DNA of 64,000 nt. It comes from Oscillospiraceae bacterium. GTDB taxonomy: Bacteria; Bacillota; Clostridia; Oscillospirales; Oscillospiraceae. The position numbers and the translations under genes were made by a program. The notes under the pieces are model-generated. The model was not told the origin of the DNA and searched no databases. It was given only the letters and a program-made list of their open reading frames with translations. This document shows positions 15,032 through 24,209 of this stretch, in pieces; the first letter of the stretch is position 1, and every line of letters begins with the position of its first letter. Where the stretch lies: NCBI GenBank assembly GCA_012513005.1, contig JAAZCZ010000061.1, positions 6,953-70,952 on the forward strand, read 5' to 3'.

Positions 15032-16222
15032 ATGAACATCAAAATATCCAAAAGAATGTCCAAACCTGACTTCCAAGGCGAGTTTATCAAAGCAATTTTA
15101 AGTGCCGCAGCGGATCCTAATATCATTTCATTTGCCGGCGGACTTCCTAACCCCGTATCATTCCCTATTGAAAAAATGGAGCGCGCAGCAAAAGCTGTTC
15201 TTGAAGAAAATGGCGTAATGGCACTGCAGTATAATGGTGCACAGGGCTACTTACCTCTTCGAGAGTACATTTCTAAAAGATATAAAGAGAAAATGGGACT
15301 GGATATAAGTCCGCAGGAGATAATAATAACTAACGGCTCTCAGCAGGCACTGGACATGTTTGCCGCTGTAATGGTTGACCCCGGCGACGAAATAATAGTT
15401 GAAAAGCCCACTTATTTAGCAGCACTTCAGTCGTTCCATCTATATGATCCGACTGTTTTATCAATTAATCTTAATGAGGATGGAATAGACTGTGACGAGC
15501 TTGCAAAAGCTGTCTCTGAACACAATCCGAAGTATATTTATTTAATACCCAACTTCCAGAATCCTACAGGTCTTACTTACAGTGCAGATGTCAGAAAAAA
15601 GGTTGCCGAGATTTTAAAGGGAAAAGATATCATAGTACTTGAGGACAATCCCTATTCAGAGCTGCGCTTTGCCGGCACTCATCAGCCCTCCCTTGCAACA
15701 TACCTTGGAGAGCAGTGCGCACTACTCGGCACTTTCTCTAAGATTGTTTCCCCCGGTATGAGAATCGGTTGGGTTGCCACAACTAACAAGCCGCTTTTAG
15801 AGAAGCTTCTGGCACACAAGACAACAATGGACCTACATACCAATATTTTTGGTCAAATGGTTATGGAACGCTTCTTAGCCGAAAATGATTTAGATAAGCA
15901 TATTGAAGAAACTATTGAGCTTTACAAAAATAAAGCTGAGTATATGATAGCATGTATGGAAAAATACTTGCCCGCCGGTGTCACCTACACGAAGCCCGAA
16001 GGCGGTATGTTTATTTGGGCTACAATGCCTGAGGGAATCGCAGCTGTAGACGTTCAAAACGCCACTATTAAAAAAGGTGTTTCCGTCTGTGCAGGAGATC
16101 CTTTTTATGAGTCTGACAGAGGTGTCAGAACTATGAGAATTAACTACTCCAACAGCTCTGATGAGGCTATTGAGCGCGGCATCAAGGTTCTCGGCGAAGT
16201 AATAAAAGAATTTATGAAATAA
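15032..16222 (+). CDS. PLP-dependent class I/II aminotransferase (2-aminoadipate/aromatic type)
   Basis: The 396-residue product resembles LysN/ARO8-like fold-type I aminotransferases. Landmarks are FAGGLPNPVSFP at the start, NGSQQALDMF and IPNFQNPTGLTYS. These are followed by LEDNPYSELRF and the PLP-lysine segment GTFSKIVSPGMRIGW. Such enzymes transfer amino groups between 2-oxoglutarate/glutamate and aminoadipate, branched or aromatic substrates; specificity cannot be read here. It lacks the GntR DNA-binding domain of MocR regulators. I take ATG 15032, six bases after GAGGTG; ATG 15029 and GTG 15023 are also in frame. It has its own promoter and terminator. Confidence 0.9.
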   Translation: MNIKISKRMSKPDFQGEFIKAILSAAADPNIISFAGGLPNPVSFPIEKMERAAKAVLEENGVMALQYNGAQGYLPLREYISKRYKEKMGLDISPQEIIITNGSQQALDMFAAVMVDPGDEIIVEKPTYLAALQSFHLYDPTVLSINLNEDGIDCDELAKAVSEHNPKYIYLIPNFQNPTGLTYSADVRKKVAEILKGKDIIVLEDNPYSELRFAGTHQPSLATYLGEQCALLGTFSKIVSPGMRIGWVATTNKPLLEKLLAHKTTMDLHTNIFGQMVMERFLAENDLDKHIEETIELYKNKAEYMIACMEKYLPAGVTYTKPEGGMFIWATMPEGIAAVDVQNATIKKGVSVCAGDPFYESDRGVRTMRINYSNSSDEAIERGIKVLGEVIKEFMK

Positions 16223-16234
16223 CTGTTATAAAAC

Positions 16235-16264
16235 AGAAATAGGAGCCGTAAGGCTCCTATTTCT
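16235..16264. terminator. Terminator between the aminotransferase and the P-type ATPase
   Basis: AGAAATAGGAGCC and GGCTCCTATTTCT form a 13-base perfect stem with a GTAA loop between convergent genes. Confidence 0.85.
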
Positions 16265-16284
16265 ATATTAAAGCTCAAAACCAA

Positions 16285-18264
16285 TTAGTTCTGCTGCCTG
16301 CTCAAGCTATCAATGCTATCTCTGCCGTATGCATAAACAGAAACTAATACAGAAGCTATTGCAACGGATGAATCCAAGAAAATAGAAAACCAAATTGCTC
16401 CCGCTCCCATTGTTGCAACTGTTAAAAGAATAAGCTTTACAAGTAAAGCAGTTCCTGCAACCATATAGGAAAACAAATTAGAAAACTTAGAAATTTTAAT
16501 TGCAGAAACCAAAGAAGAAGCAGAATCACTAACTATGACAACATCTGATTTCTTAGGTAACGAAATGCCCTCAAGATCGCTGTATTCAATACTCAAATCA
16601 GCTTCCTCACGAACACTGATTGAAGCTGCTCTTCCACTAACATAAATAACTGTTTTACTCGGTGAGCAGGTGTTTCTGATGTCGGCAACTTTTAATGCTT
16701 TTTCTTTGTCACTTAATTTGCAATAATACTCAGTTATTCCTAGCTGTGTTGCGGTATTATAAGCGCCCTCGGCACTTTCAGATGTAAGCATTACTACTTC
16801 CGCACCAAGATCCAAAAGCTGAGAAATAGCGGCAGAAGCGTCGCTTCGTAGTGCATCACTTAAGACCAGGTGCCCTGCATATTCTCCTCCGATTGCGATG
16901 TAAATAATTTCACCGTATTCCGAATCGATCTCGGGAACAAAAATACTCTTTGCTGCCAATAAGTCTTTGTTGCCTGCGCAAATTGAAACGCCGTCAATTG
17001 TGACTTCTACCCCGGAATTTGGTATTTCTACAAAATTCTGAATAAGGTCTATATATATCGTGCCGGTGTATGATGAGATGATTGATTTAGCCTGTGCAGA
17101 GCTTGAATATGCAAAAGCGTGTGCACATATTTTTAGCAAAACTTCTGAACCCATTCGTTCGGAAACTACTGATGTTACCTTTGGCATACCCTCAGTTAAT
17201 GTGCCTTCTCTGTCAAAAATAAGCACTCCTGCATCTGCAGACTCTGCAACAGAAATACAGTTAGAAAACAGCACACCGTGTTTAGCAGCCCAAGCAAGCC
17301 CCGCAAGTTTGATTAGCGGCATGGCAACCATAATTGCACAAGGATTTGCAACAATAAGGAAGCTAAGAGCGCGGTTAATAGATTCAAGAGGCTCTATCTT
17401 CATAACAAAATGAAGTACAGGCATTGCAATTATTGACAGAATCATAAACACCGGTGTAAGGAATGTAGCAACAGATGATATAGGTAGTGGCGCCGGCGCC
17501 TCATTTTTTGATGCTTCCAAAACAGAATTAGTAATAAAAGCTGCTGCTGATTCTTCCATTGTTGAAACAACTTCACAGCGAAGCTTCGTGCCGATGTTGA
17601 GACTACCGGAGTAAATTTCATCGCCCTCAAAAACCGGAGTAGTTTTTTCAAAGGAGCCTAAATTGCTAAGGTCTACTGAAGAAGAACCTTCAACAACAAT
17701 GCAGTCACAGGGGAAAATCTGCTTAGGATAGACTACAATGATATCTCCTATATTCAGCTCGGCTGCTAAGACCTCACATTCGTCATTATCCTTTATAATG
17801 TTTGCAAATAGTGTCTGAGGAAACAGTGCATCTTTTATTGTGTAAAATGTTTTATGATAGCAAAACTCGATGATAATCTCAGCAATTTGAAAGATAATCA
17901 CCGTTGCAGCTGCCTCTGCTCCCCTGCCAATTATAAGTGCAATTGCCACGGTTAGAGTTATCAGAACAGTTTTATCAAAAAATTCCTTGTTTATAACGCT
18001 TTTAAACGCAGCAAAATAAATATCTGAACCGGAGATAGCGGCAGATAATACCAGAAGTATTGTCTGTAAAATAATGGAGGAGCCTGCAAGAATTAATGCT
18101 ATTGAAAAAATAATACTTGCGACAAACAGTCTGACAACAAACCAAAGCTGAGGCTCATACTCACCTTCAGTACAACAGTGTGTACCATAAGCACTACCGC
18201 AACAATTTGAACTGCAGGAAAACCGACTGTTACAAAGCATATCAATGACTGTAGAAAATGTCAT
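16285..18264 (-). CDS. Degenerate P1B-type (heavy-metal) ATPase homologue, probably not a normal pump
   Basis: The 659-residue frame is intact and follows P1B-ATPase layout: membrane helices, actuator domain, two more helices, P/N domains and two final helices. The N-terminus is cysteine-rich (seven Cys between about residues 11 and 31) and is not a standard HMA domain. Motifs deviate almost everywhere. DKTGTLT is DREGTLT (Asp about 351). CPC is NPC (about 308). TGES is replaced near SFEKTTPV, the HP motif by SSSAQAKS, TGD by TSE (about 494-496) and GDGxND by VSGRAAS (about 542). The hinge aspartates needed for Mg and phosphate are gone. It lies 44 bases after fba with a good ribosome site (AAGGAGG). 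It is probably a pseudo-ATPase or a divergent clade; function unknown. Confidence 0.8.
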   Translation of the reverse strand: MTFSTVIDMLCNSRFSCSSNCCGSAYGTHCCTEGEYEPQLWFVVRLFVASIIFSIALILAGSSIILQTILLVLSAAISGSDIYFAAFKSVINKEFFDKTVLITLTVAIALIIGRGAEAAATVIIFQIAEIIIEFCYHKTFYTIKDALFPQTLFANIIKDNDECEVLAAELNIGDIIVVYPKQIFPCDCIVVEGSSSVDLSNLGSFEKTTPVFEGDEIYSGSLNIGTKLRCEVVSTMEESAAAFITNSVLEASKNEAPAPLPISSVATFLTPVFMILSIIAMPVLHFVMKIEPLESINRALSFLIVANPCAIMVAMPLIKLAGLAWAAKHGVLFSNCISVAESADAGVLIFDREGTLTEGMPKVTSVVSERMGSEVLLKICAHAFAYSSSAQAKSIISSYTGTIYIDLIQNFVEIPNSGVEVTIDGVSICAGNKDLLAAKSIFVPEIDSEYGEIIYIAIGGEYAGHLVLSDALRSDASAAISQLLDLGAEVVMLTSESAEGAYNTATQLGITEYYCKLSDKEKALKVADIRNTCSPSKTVIYVSGRAASISVREEADLSIEYSDLEGISLPKKSDVVIVSDSASSLVSAIKISKFSNLFSYMVAGTALLVKLILLTVATMGAGAIWFSIFLDSSVAIASVLVSVYAYGRDSIDSLSRQQN

Positions 18265-18308
18265 CGCAATCCTCCTTAATAATATATAAAAAGTATGGGT
18301 ATTGGGTG

Positions 18309-19244
18309 TTATGCTGTATGAGCACTTCCCAAAACATTGGTAATTTTGTGTGCAACAAGAGCTTTTATTGCTGCCCTTGCAGGCTTTAAATACTGCCGAG
18401 GATCAAAGTCGGCAGGGTTTTCTGCAAAATGCTTTCTTATAGTCGCAGTCATTGCAAGCCTTAGATCGGAATCAATATTTATCTTGCAAACTGCTCCCGC
18501 AGCTGCCCTTCTGAGCTGGTCTTCCGGAACACCAACGGCACCGGGCATATTACCACCGTATGTATTAATAATATCAACTAAGTCTTTGGGTACAGAAGAA
18601 GCTCCGTGCAGAACAATCGGGAAATTAGGAAGTCTTTTTGCAATCTCATCTAAAATATCAAACCTGAGTTGCGGCTTGGTGTCCGGTTTAAATTTAAATG
18701 CCCCATGGCTGGTTCCTATTGCAATTGCCAAGCTGTCGACATTTGTTCTAGCCACAAACTCTTCTACTTCCTCAGGCCTTGTATACGATGAATCCTCAAC
18801 AGAGACATTTACATCATCTTCAATTCCTGCCAGTCTGCCGAGTTCAGCTTCGACAACTACACCATGGTCATGAGCATATTCAACAACTTTTCTTGTTAAC
18901 GCTATATTGTCCTCAAAGCTATGCTTTGACCCGTCTATCATTACTGAAGAAAACCCACCATCAATGCAACTTTTGCATAGTTCAAAGGTATCGCCGTGAT
19001 CTAAATGGAGGCAAATGGGCAGCTCGGTTTCAATCACTGCTGCTTCAACAAGCTTCATGAGATAGGTATGGCTTGCATATTTACGAGCTCCTGCAGATAC
19101 CTGAAGAATGAGAGGAGATCTAAGCTCCTTGGCGGCTTCGGTTATTCCCTGAATTATCTCCATGTTGTTTACATTAAAAGCTCCTATTGCATAGCCTCCT
19201 GCATAGGCTTTCTCAAACATTTCTTTCGAAGTAACAATACCCAT
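18309..19244 (-). CDS. fba: Class II fructose-1,6-bisphosphate aldolase
   Basis: This zinc enzyme splits fructose 1,6-bisphosphate into dihydroxyacetone phosphate and glyceraldehyde 3-phosphate. The 311-residue product has the class II blocks GAFNVNNMEIIQ, the zinc histidines in CLHLDHGD and GTSHGAFKF, VMIDGSKHSFEDN, the Glu in VVEAELGRLAG, and VLHGASSVP near the C-terminus. Length is typical. AGGAGGT lies nine bases before the ATG. It is divergent from the phosphofructokinase gene that makes its substrate, sharing a 123-base control region. The P-type ATPase homologue follows on the same strand. Confidence 0.96.
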   Translation of the reverse strand: MGIVTSKEMFEKAYAGGYAIGAFNVNNMEIIQGITEAAKELRSPLILQVSAGARKYASHTYLMKLVEAAVIETELPICLHLDHGDTFELCKSCIDGGFSSVMIDGSKHSFEDNIALTRKVVEYAHDHGVVVEAELGRLAGIEDDVNVSVEDSSYTRPEEVEEFVARTNVDSLAIAIGTSHGAFKFKPDTKPQLRFDILDEIAKRLPNFPIVLHGASSVPKDLVDIINTYGGNMPGAVGVPEDQLRRAAAGAVCKINIDSDLRLAMTATIRKHFAENPADFDPRQYLKPARAAIKALVAHKITNVLGSAHTA

Positions 19245-19295
19245 AAAAGCTTACCTCCTAAACAAAAATTTATACTACAAAAGCATAGTATTACT

Positions 19296-19323
19296 TTTAT
19301 ACTAGTTCATTATAGCCCAACAA
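19296..19323 (-). promoter_or_regulatory. Candidate promoter of fba
   Basis: On the minus strand TTGTTG (19318-19323), a 16-base spacer and TATAAA (19296-19301). It overlaps the divergent pfk promoter region. Confidence 0.45.
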
Positions 19324-19334
19324 TATGATATAAT
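19306..19334 (+). promoter_or_regulatory. Candidate promoter of the phosphofructokinase gene
   Basis: TTCATT (19306-19311), a 17-base spacer and a perfect TATAAT (19329-19334). It overlaps the fba promoter on the other strand, so one regulator could affect both genes. Confidence 0.4.
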
Positions 19335-19367
19335 CAATACAACCTTTATCTATTTGGAGGGATAAAT

Positions 19368-20612
19368 ATGAACACTATTTTAAAAGGCGCATGTATAGTT
19401 GGTCAATCAGGCGGTCCGACTTCTGTTATTAATGCAAGTGCATACGGAGTGATAAAAACTGCACTCGAATCGGATTTTATTACAAAGGTTTATGGCGCTG
19501 CTAACGGCATTGTAGGAGTATTAGACGATAGACTGTATGATATGTCGTGTGAGGATGCGGAAGAACTTCGTCTGTTAATGAATACGCCCTCATCAGAATT
19601 GGGCTCTTGCAGATATAAAATTGCAGACCCTAAAAAAGATGATTCTGATTACAAGCGTATACATGAAATATTTATAAAATATGATGTGCGATATTTCTTT
19701 TATATCGGCGGCAACGACTCAATGGACACCTGCAATAAAATTAGCAGCTATATGCAAAGTGTGGGATATGAATGTCGTGTTATCGGAGTGCCCAAAACAA
19801 TTGACAACGACTTATTCGGAACAGATCATTGCCCCGGGTTTGGAAGCGCAGCTAAGTATATTGCTACTACTTGCGCTGAAATTTATAAAGACGCACATGT
19901 ATACAATACAGGAATGATAGTAATAATAGAAATTATGGGCAGACACGCAGGATGGCTTGCAGGCAGCGCGGCATTAGCCTCGGTTTGCTGCTGTGGTCCT
20001 GATCTTATTTATTTGCCGGAAATTCCGTTTGATATGGATAAGTTTATAAATGATGCCAAATCAATATATGATAAGAATTCAAACTGTATTGTGGCTGTCT
20101 CTGAGGGAATTCACTATGAAGACGGTAGTTTCGTGTCTGAGGCAAAGGTGAGCTCAACAGACGGCTTCGGTCATGCACAATTGGGTGGCTTGGCTGCTCT
20201 TTTAGCCCACAATATTAAAGAAAAAACCGGAGCAAAGGTTCGTGGAATAGAATTATCTCTTTTGCAAAGATGCGGTGCGCATTTAGCTTCGGAAACTGAC
20301 TTAAATGAAGCTTTCATGGCCGGAGAAGCTGCGGTTAATGCTGCCGTTTCGGGCATCAGCGGTCAAATGGTTGCCTTTGAACGCTCATGCGGCAGTGACG
20401 GGGAATATCTCTGCAGTACAAATTTAATCCCTCTCTCCTCTGTCGCCAACTTAGAAAAGAAAGTGCCGTTGGAATGGATTACGAAAGAAAAAAATGGCGT
20501 AACCCAAGAGTTTATTGATTATGCTCTGCCCCTAATTCAAGGTGAACCTGAACGGGCAACTGAAAACTCACTTCCGCGCTATGCAAGGCTAAAAAAGATA
20601 CTCGCAAAATAA
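19368..20612 (+). CDS. pfp: 6-phosphofructokinase, pyrophosphate-dependent type
   Basis: The 414-residue product belongs to the phosphofructokinase A family and makes fructose 1,6-bisphosphate. Two phosphoryl-donor positions point to pyrophosphate rather than ATP. The usual GGDGS reads GGNDS (Asp at the discriminating position), and the loop before TIDND carries Lys (PKTIDND). The substrate loop EIMGRHAGWLAG is intact. Bacterial ATP-PFKs are about 320 residues, so the length also fits the longer PPi-type clade. PPi enzymes work in both directions and save ATP. GGAGGG lies before the ATG. It is divergent from fba. Confidence 0.88.
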   Translation: MNTILKGACIVGQSGGPTSVINASAYGVIKTALESDFITKVYGAANGIVGVLDDRLYDMSCEDAEELRLLMNTPSSELGSCRYKIADPKKDDSDYKRIHEIFIKYDVRYFFYIGGNDSMDTCNKISSYMQSVGYECRVIGVPKTIDNDLFGTDHCPGFGSAAKYIATTCAEIYKDAHVYNTGMIVIIEIMGRHAGWLAGSAALASVCCCGPDLIYLPEIPFDMDKFINDAKSIYDKNSNCIVAVSEGIHYEDGSFVSEAKVSSTDGFGHAQLGGLAALLAHNIKEKTGAKVRGIELSLLQRCGAHLASETDLNEAFMAGEAAVNAAVSGISGQMVAFERSCGSDGEYLCSTNLIPLSSVANLEKKVPLEWITKEKNGVTQEFIDYALPLIQGEPERATENSLPRYARLKKILAK

Positions 20613-20640
20613 GTAACTAGCTGAAGTTAATATAAAAAAA

Positions 20641-20688
20641 TAATAAGGAGAAAGCCGTATTAATGACTTTCTCCTTTTTCTTATTATT
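20641..20688. terminator. Terminator between pfp and the HAD phosphatase
   Basis: AAGGAGAAAG (20645-20654) pairs with CTTTCTCCTT (20667-20676). T-rich sequence follows on the plus strand, and A-rich sequence flanks the other side, so it can serve both converging genes. Confidence 0.75.
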
Positions 20689-20691
20689 TTG

Positions 20692-21339
20692 TCAGAAAAA
20701 CAGTGCTTGCCTTAGTTCAGAAACATTATCTACAACCCTAATAGCACCGGCATTAATTAGCTCACCGGGCTCAGCAAAACCCCAGTTTACGCCGATGCAG
20801 GGTATTCCGCATGCCTTTGCACCTAAAACATCATTGTCTCTGTCCCCTACCATAACAGCTGTAGACTTATCAGAATTGCATAAGAGCTCGGCGATTACTT
20901 CGCTCTTTTCCATTCGTGTACCATTAAACTCACTTCCGAGCACAGCACTAAAATGGTTTAAATAGCCATATCTCTCCAAAATCTCAATTGTATAGGGTGT
21001 GGGCTTCCCTGTTGCAACGCAGACAGAATAGCCTGAGTCACTGAGCTCTTTAACAAACGGAAAAATATCGGGGTAAGGCTTACACTCTAAAACGCCCTTG
21101 ACCTTGTATCTATCCCTGAACTTTTTAACCATTTCACGAGATTTTTCTATTGGAATCTTGTATCTGCGTGCAAAAGAAAGTTCTAAAGGCGGACCAACAA
21201 AACTTCTCAGGGCATCTAAATCCGGCTCATTATAGCCAAATGACTCGGCAGCGTACTGAACAGATTTTAGTATTCCTTCGCCTGTATCAAACAATGTTCC
21301 GTCAAAATCAAAGAGTACAGTATCATATTTTCTTTTCAT
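20692..21339 (-). CDS. HAD-superfamily phosphatase, phosphoglycolate-phosphatase-like
   Basis: The 215-residue product has all HAD motifs: DFDGTLFDT near the N-terminus (nucleophile Asp), VATGKP (motif II), a Lys in MEKSEVIAELL (motif III) and VGDRDNDVLGA (motif IV). It also has a C1-type helical cap. Family members act on phosphoglycolate, sugar phosphates or pyrophosphate; the exact substrate cannot be assigned. The gene starts 14 bases after eno and is the last gene of the glycolytic run, so a role in clearing a phosphorylated glycolytic by-product is reasonable inference. The ribosome site is weak. Confidence 0.87.
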   Translation of the reverse strand: MKRKYDTVLFDFDGTLFDTGEGILKSVQYAAESFGYNEPDLDALRSFVGPPLELSFARRYKIPIEKSREMVKKFRDRYKVKGVLECKPYPDIFPFVKELSDSGYSVCVATGKPTPYTIEILERYGYLNHFSAVLGSEFNGTRMEKSEVIAELLCNSDKSTAVMVGDRDNDVLGAKACGIPCIGVNWGFAEPGELINAGAIRVVDNVSELRQALFF

Positions 21340-21353
21340 ATATAAACGGATGC

Positions 21354-22667
21354 CTAAGTTATGCTATTTTTTATATTGAAGAACGCATCTCTTCCTGCAA
21401 ACTTTGCAGCATCGAAAAGCTCCTCTTCAATTCTAATAAGCTGGTTATACTTGCAGACTCTGTCTGTGCGGCTTGGTGCGCCTGTTTTAATTTGACCGGC
21501 ATTTAGTGCCACAACAAGATCAGCTATAGTCGTGTCTTCCGTCTCACCGGAGCGGTGTGAAATTACGGCTGTATAGCCGGCTCTGTTAGCAAGCTGTATT
21601 GTATCCAGCGTTTCGGTTAGTGTTCCGATTTGATTTAGCTTTATTAATACAGAGTTAGCAACTTTGAGTTCCAAGCCTTTTTTGACTCTCTCAGTATTTG
21701 TTACAAAAAGGTCGTCTCCGACAAGCTGTACACGATCGCCGAGAGCCTTTGTGAGCATCTCCCAGCCTTCCCAGTCATCCTCGCCCATGCAGTCTTCAAG
21801 AGAGATGATAGGATATGTATCAACAAATCTCTTCCACATATTTACCATTTGCTGGCGCGTCATTGTCTTTTTTGCCTTAGGCAGTGTGTATGTGCCGTCT
21901 TCTGTGTTGTACCACTCAGAAACGGCAGCGTCGATTGCTATTAGGAAATCCACACCCATTTTATAGCCTGCTTTTTCTACTGCTAAAACTATGCACTTAA
22001 AGGCATCTTCGTCTTTTTTGAGGTTAGGTGCATACCCGCCCTCATCGCCTACTCCTGCAGCAGGTGTTCCGTTTTCTTTTAGTACTGATTTTAATGAGTG
22101 GAACACTTCCGCACTCATGCGTAGAGCGTCTTTCCAAGTTTTTGCTCCCACAGGCATTACCATAAATTCCTGAATATCAACATTATTTGTTGCGTGCGCA
22201 CCACCATTTAATATATTCATCATGGGCAGTGGCAGAGTTCTTGCGTTAACGCCGCCAATGTAATTATAGAGGGGAATGTTTAGAGCCGAGGCAGCCGCTC
22301 TTGCGCAGGCAAGAGAAACACCAAGAATAGCATTGGCTCCAAGTCTGGTTTTATTAGAAGTGCCGTCAAGCTCAATTAGCAAATTGTCAATTGAGGGCTG
22401 ATCTAATACATTCATTCCCAAAAGAGCTTCGGTAATTTCAGTATTCACATTAAGAACAGCCTTCTGAACGCCCTTGCCTAAATATTTGCTCTTATCACCG
22501 TCTCTCAGCTCACAGGCTTCGTAAATGCCCGTAGATGCTCCTGAGGGAACGGCAGCTCTTCCGACTGTGCCGTCATCGAGAGTAACTTCTACTTCTACTG
22601 TAGGGTTACCTCTTGAGTCTAAGATTTCACGTGCTAAAACATCTACAATTTCAAAAAATTCTTTCAT
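21354..22667 (-). CDS. eno: Enolase
   Basis: Enolase converts 2-phosphoglycerate to phosphoenolpyruvate. The 437-residue product is full length, with AREILDSRGNPTVEVEV at the start, PSGASTGIYEACELRDG, GGAHATNNVDIQEFM, DEGGYAPN, SLEDCMGEDDWEGW, QLVGDDLFVTN, and the catalytic Lys region LIKLNQIGTLTET with SHRSGETEDTTIADL. GGAGG lies eight bases upstream of the ATG. It is downstream of gpmI in the glycolytic operon, and the enzyme order follows the pathway. Confidence 0.98.
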   Translation of the reverse strand: MKEFFEIVDVLAREILDSRGNPTVEVEVTLDDGTVGRAAVPSGASTGIYEACELRDGDKSKYLGKGVQKAVLNVNTEITEALLGMNVLDQPSIDNLLIELDGTSNKTRLGANAILGVSLACARAAASALNIPLYNYIGGVNARTLPLPMMNILNGGAHATNNVDIQEFMVMPVGAKTWKDALRMSAEVFHSLKSVLKENGTPAAGVGDEGGYAPNLKKDEDAFKCIVLAVEKAGYKMGVDFLIAIDAAVSEWYNTEDGTYTLPKAKKTMTRQQMVNMWKRFVDTYPIISLEDCMGEDDWEGWEMLTKALGDRVQLVGDDLFVTNTERVKKGLELKVANSVLIKLNQIGTLTETLDTIQLANRAGYTAVISHRSGETEDTTIADLVVALNAGQIKTGAPSRTDRVCKYNQLIRIEEELFDAAKFAGRDAFFNIKNSIT

Positions 22668-22688
22668 GGGTGTACCTCCAAATGTTTT

Positions 22689-24209
22689 CTATATTAATGA
22701 TTTACCTGTCATAATTTCGGGTTTTTCTATTCCCATTGCGGTTAGTATAGTTGGCGCAATATCGGCTAGCCTGCCCGAAGAACTAAATTTTTTATCTGTA
22801 CCGCAAATTATAAACGGAACCGGGTTTGTTGTGTGTGCGGTATTTGGACTTCCGTCATCACCGAACATTTTTTCTGCGTTGCCATGATCTGCCGTTATAA
22901 ATAGAATAATATTATTTTCTTCTGCGGCTTTTATTATTCTACCAAGGCATAAATCAACAGTTTCAACAGCTTTAACGGCTGCCGGCAATACACCTGTGTG
23001 ACCAACCATATCACAGTTTGCAAAATTGCACACATAAAAACCGTAGCTGCTGTCACTCATTGCTTCTACAAGCTCATTACAGACAAGTTCGGCACTCATC
23101 TGCGGAATAAGATCGTATGTCGCAAATTCCCTCGGTGACGGAATTAATACTCTTGTCTCACCTTCATACTCAGTTTCAGTGCCACCGTTAAAAAAGAAAG
23201 TAACGTGCGCATATTTTTCTGTCTCAGCTATTCGAAACTGCCTTATTTTGTGCCGACTTATAACTTCACCAAGAGTATCTTTAATACTAAAGGGAGGAAA
23301 AGCAATGGGCAAACCCAGAGCCTCATCATAGGAAGTTGTGCAGACATAATTTACATTTAGTTCTTCTCTGCAAAAATTCTTTGCTTCTGCAGGCAAGTTA
23401 CCTGTTATAGCCCAGGTCATTTCTCTTGCTCTGTCAGGACGGAAGTTCATGAAAATAACGCTGTCTCCGTCTTTAATATGGCCGTCAGCAAAATACACTG
23501 TAGGCTCAAAAAACTCATCGGTTACGCCATTTTCATAGCTTCTTTTAATATCTTCTACCGGACTCTCCCCTGTTTGCCCTTGCCCTTTAACTATTGCATC
23601 GTAGCCTTTTTGCAGTCTATCCCAACGCTTGTCTCTGTCCATGCCCCAAAATCTGCCCTGTATACTGGCAATTTTAGTGTTTGGCTTATCTTTTATAAAA
23701 TCAAGAAGCATGCTTACAAAGGATGCTCCTGAAGTCGGGCTCACATCTCTGCCGTCTAAAAAACAATGAATGTATGTTCTTTTAACACTGTGTTCATTTA
23801 CCATTTTAATCATGGCAAAAATCTGACTTATTAAACTATGTACTCCACCGTCAGACAAAAGCCCTAAAATATGAACAGCTTTGTCGTTCCTCACTGCAGA
23901 ATCAATGGCGTTTAAGTAGATCGGATTTCTGAAAAAATCTCCATCTTCAATAGCCTTTGTTATTAATGGATTATTTTGAAACACTACCCTTCCTGCGCCA
24001 ATGTTCATATGTCCGACTTCGGAATTTCCCATTTGTCCATCCGGAAGACCTACATCAAGCCCGGAAGCTAATAGTGTTGTGCCATTGCAGTTTTGATTAA
24101 GCAAGTCCCAATTTGGGGTATTTGCAATTGAAATTGCATTGCCGTTTTCATTATTGCTGAGCCCAAAACCGTCTAATATTACTAATGCTGCTCTTTTGGT
24201 TTTTTCCAT
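22689..24209 (-). CDS. gpmI: 2,3-bisphosphoglycerate-independent phosphoglycerate mutase
   Basis: This dimanganese enzyme of the alkaline phosphatase superfamily interconverts 3- and 2-phosphoglycerate. The 506-residue product has LVILDGFGLS, the catalytic serine in MGNSEVGHMNIGAGR, FLDGRDVSPTSG, GRFWGMDRDKRWDR, MNFRPDRARE, and the metal ligands in NFANCDMVGHTG and TADHGNAEKM. The ATG overlaps the tpiA stop (TGATG), so the two are translationally coupled. A GTG one codon upstream is an alternative. Confidence 0.97.
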   Translation of the reverse strand: MEKTKRAALVILDGFGLSNNENGNAISIANTPNWDLLNQNCNGTTLLASGLDVGLPDGQMGNSEVGHMNIGAGRVVFQNNPLITKAIEDGDFFRNPIYLNAIDSAVRNDKAVHILGLLSDGGVHSLISQIFAMIKMVNEHSVKRTYIHCFLDGRDVSPTSGASFVSMLLDFIKDKPNTKIASIQGRFWGMDRDKRWDRLQKGYDAIVKGQGQTGESPVEDIKRSYENGVTDEFFEPTVYFADGHIKDGDSVIFMNFRPDRAREMTWAITGNLPAEAKNFCREELNVNYVCTTSYDEALGLPIAFPPFSIKDTLGEVISRHKIRQFRIAETEKYAHVTFFFNGGTETEYEGETRVLIPSPREFATYDLIPQMSAELVCNELVEAMSDSSYGFYVCNFANCDMVGHTGVLPAAVKAVETVDLCLGRIIKAAEENNIILFITADHGNAEKMFGDDGSPNTAHTTNPVPFIICGTDKKFSSSGRLADIAPTILTAMGIEKPEIMTGKSLI

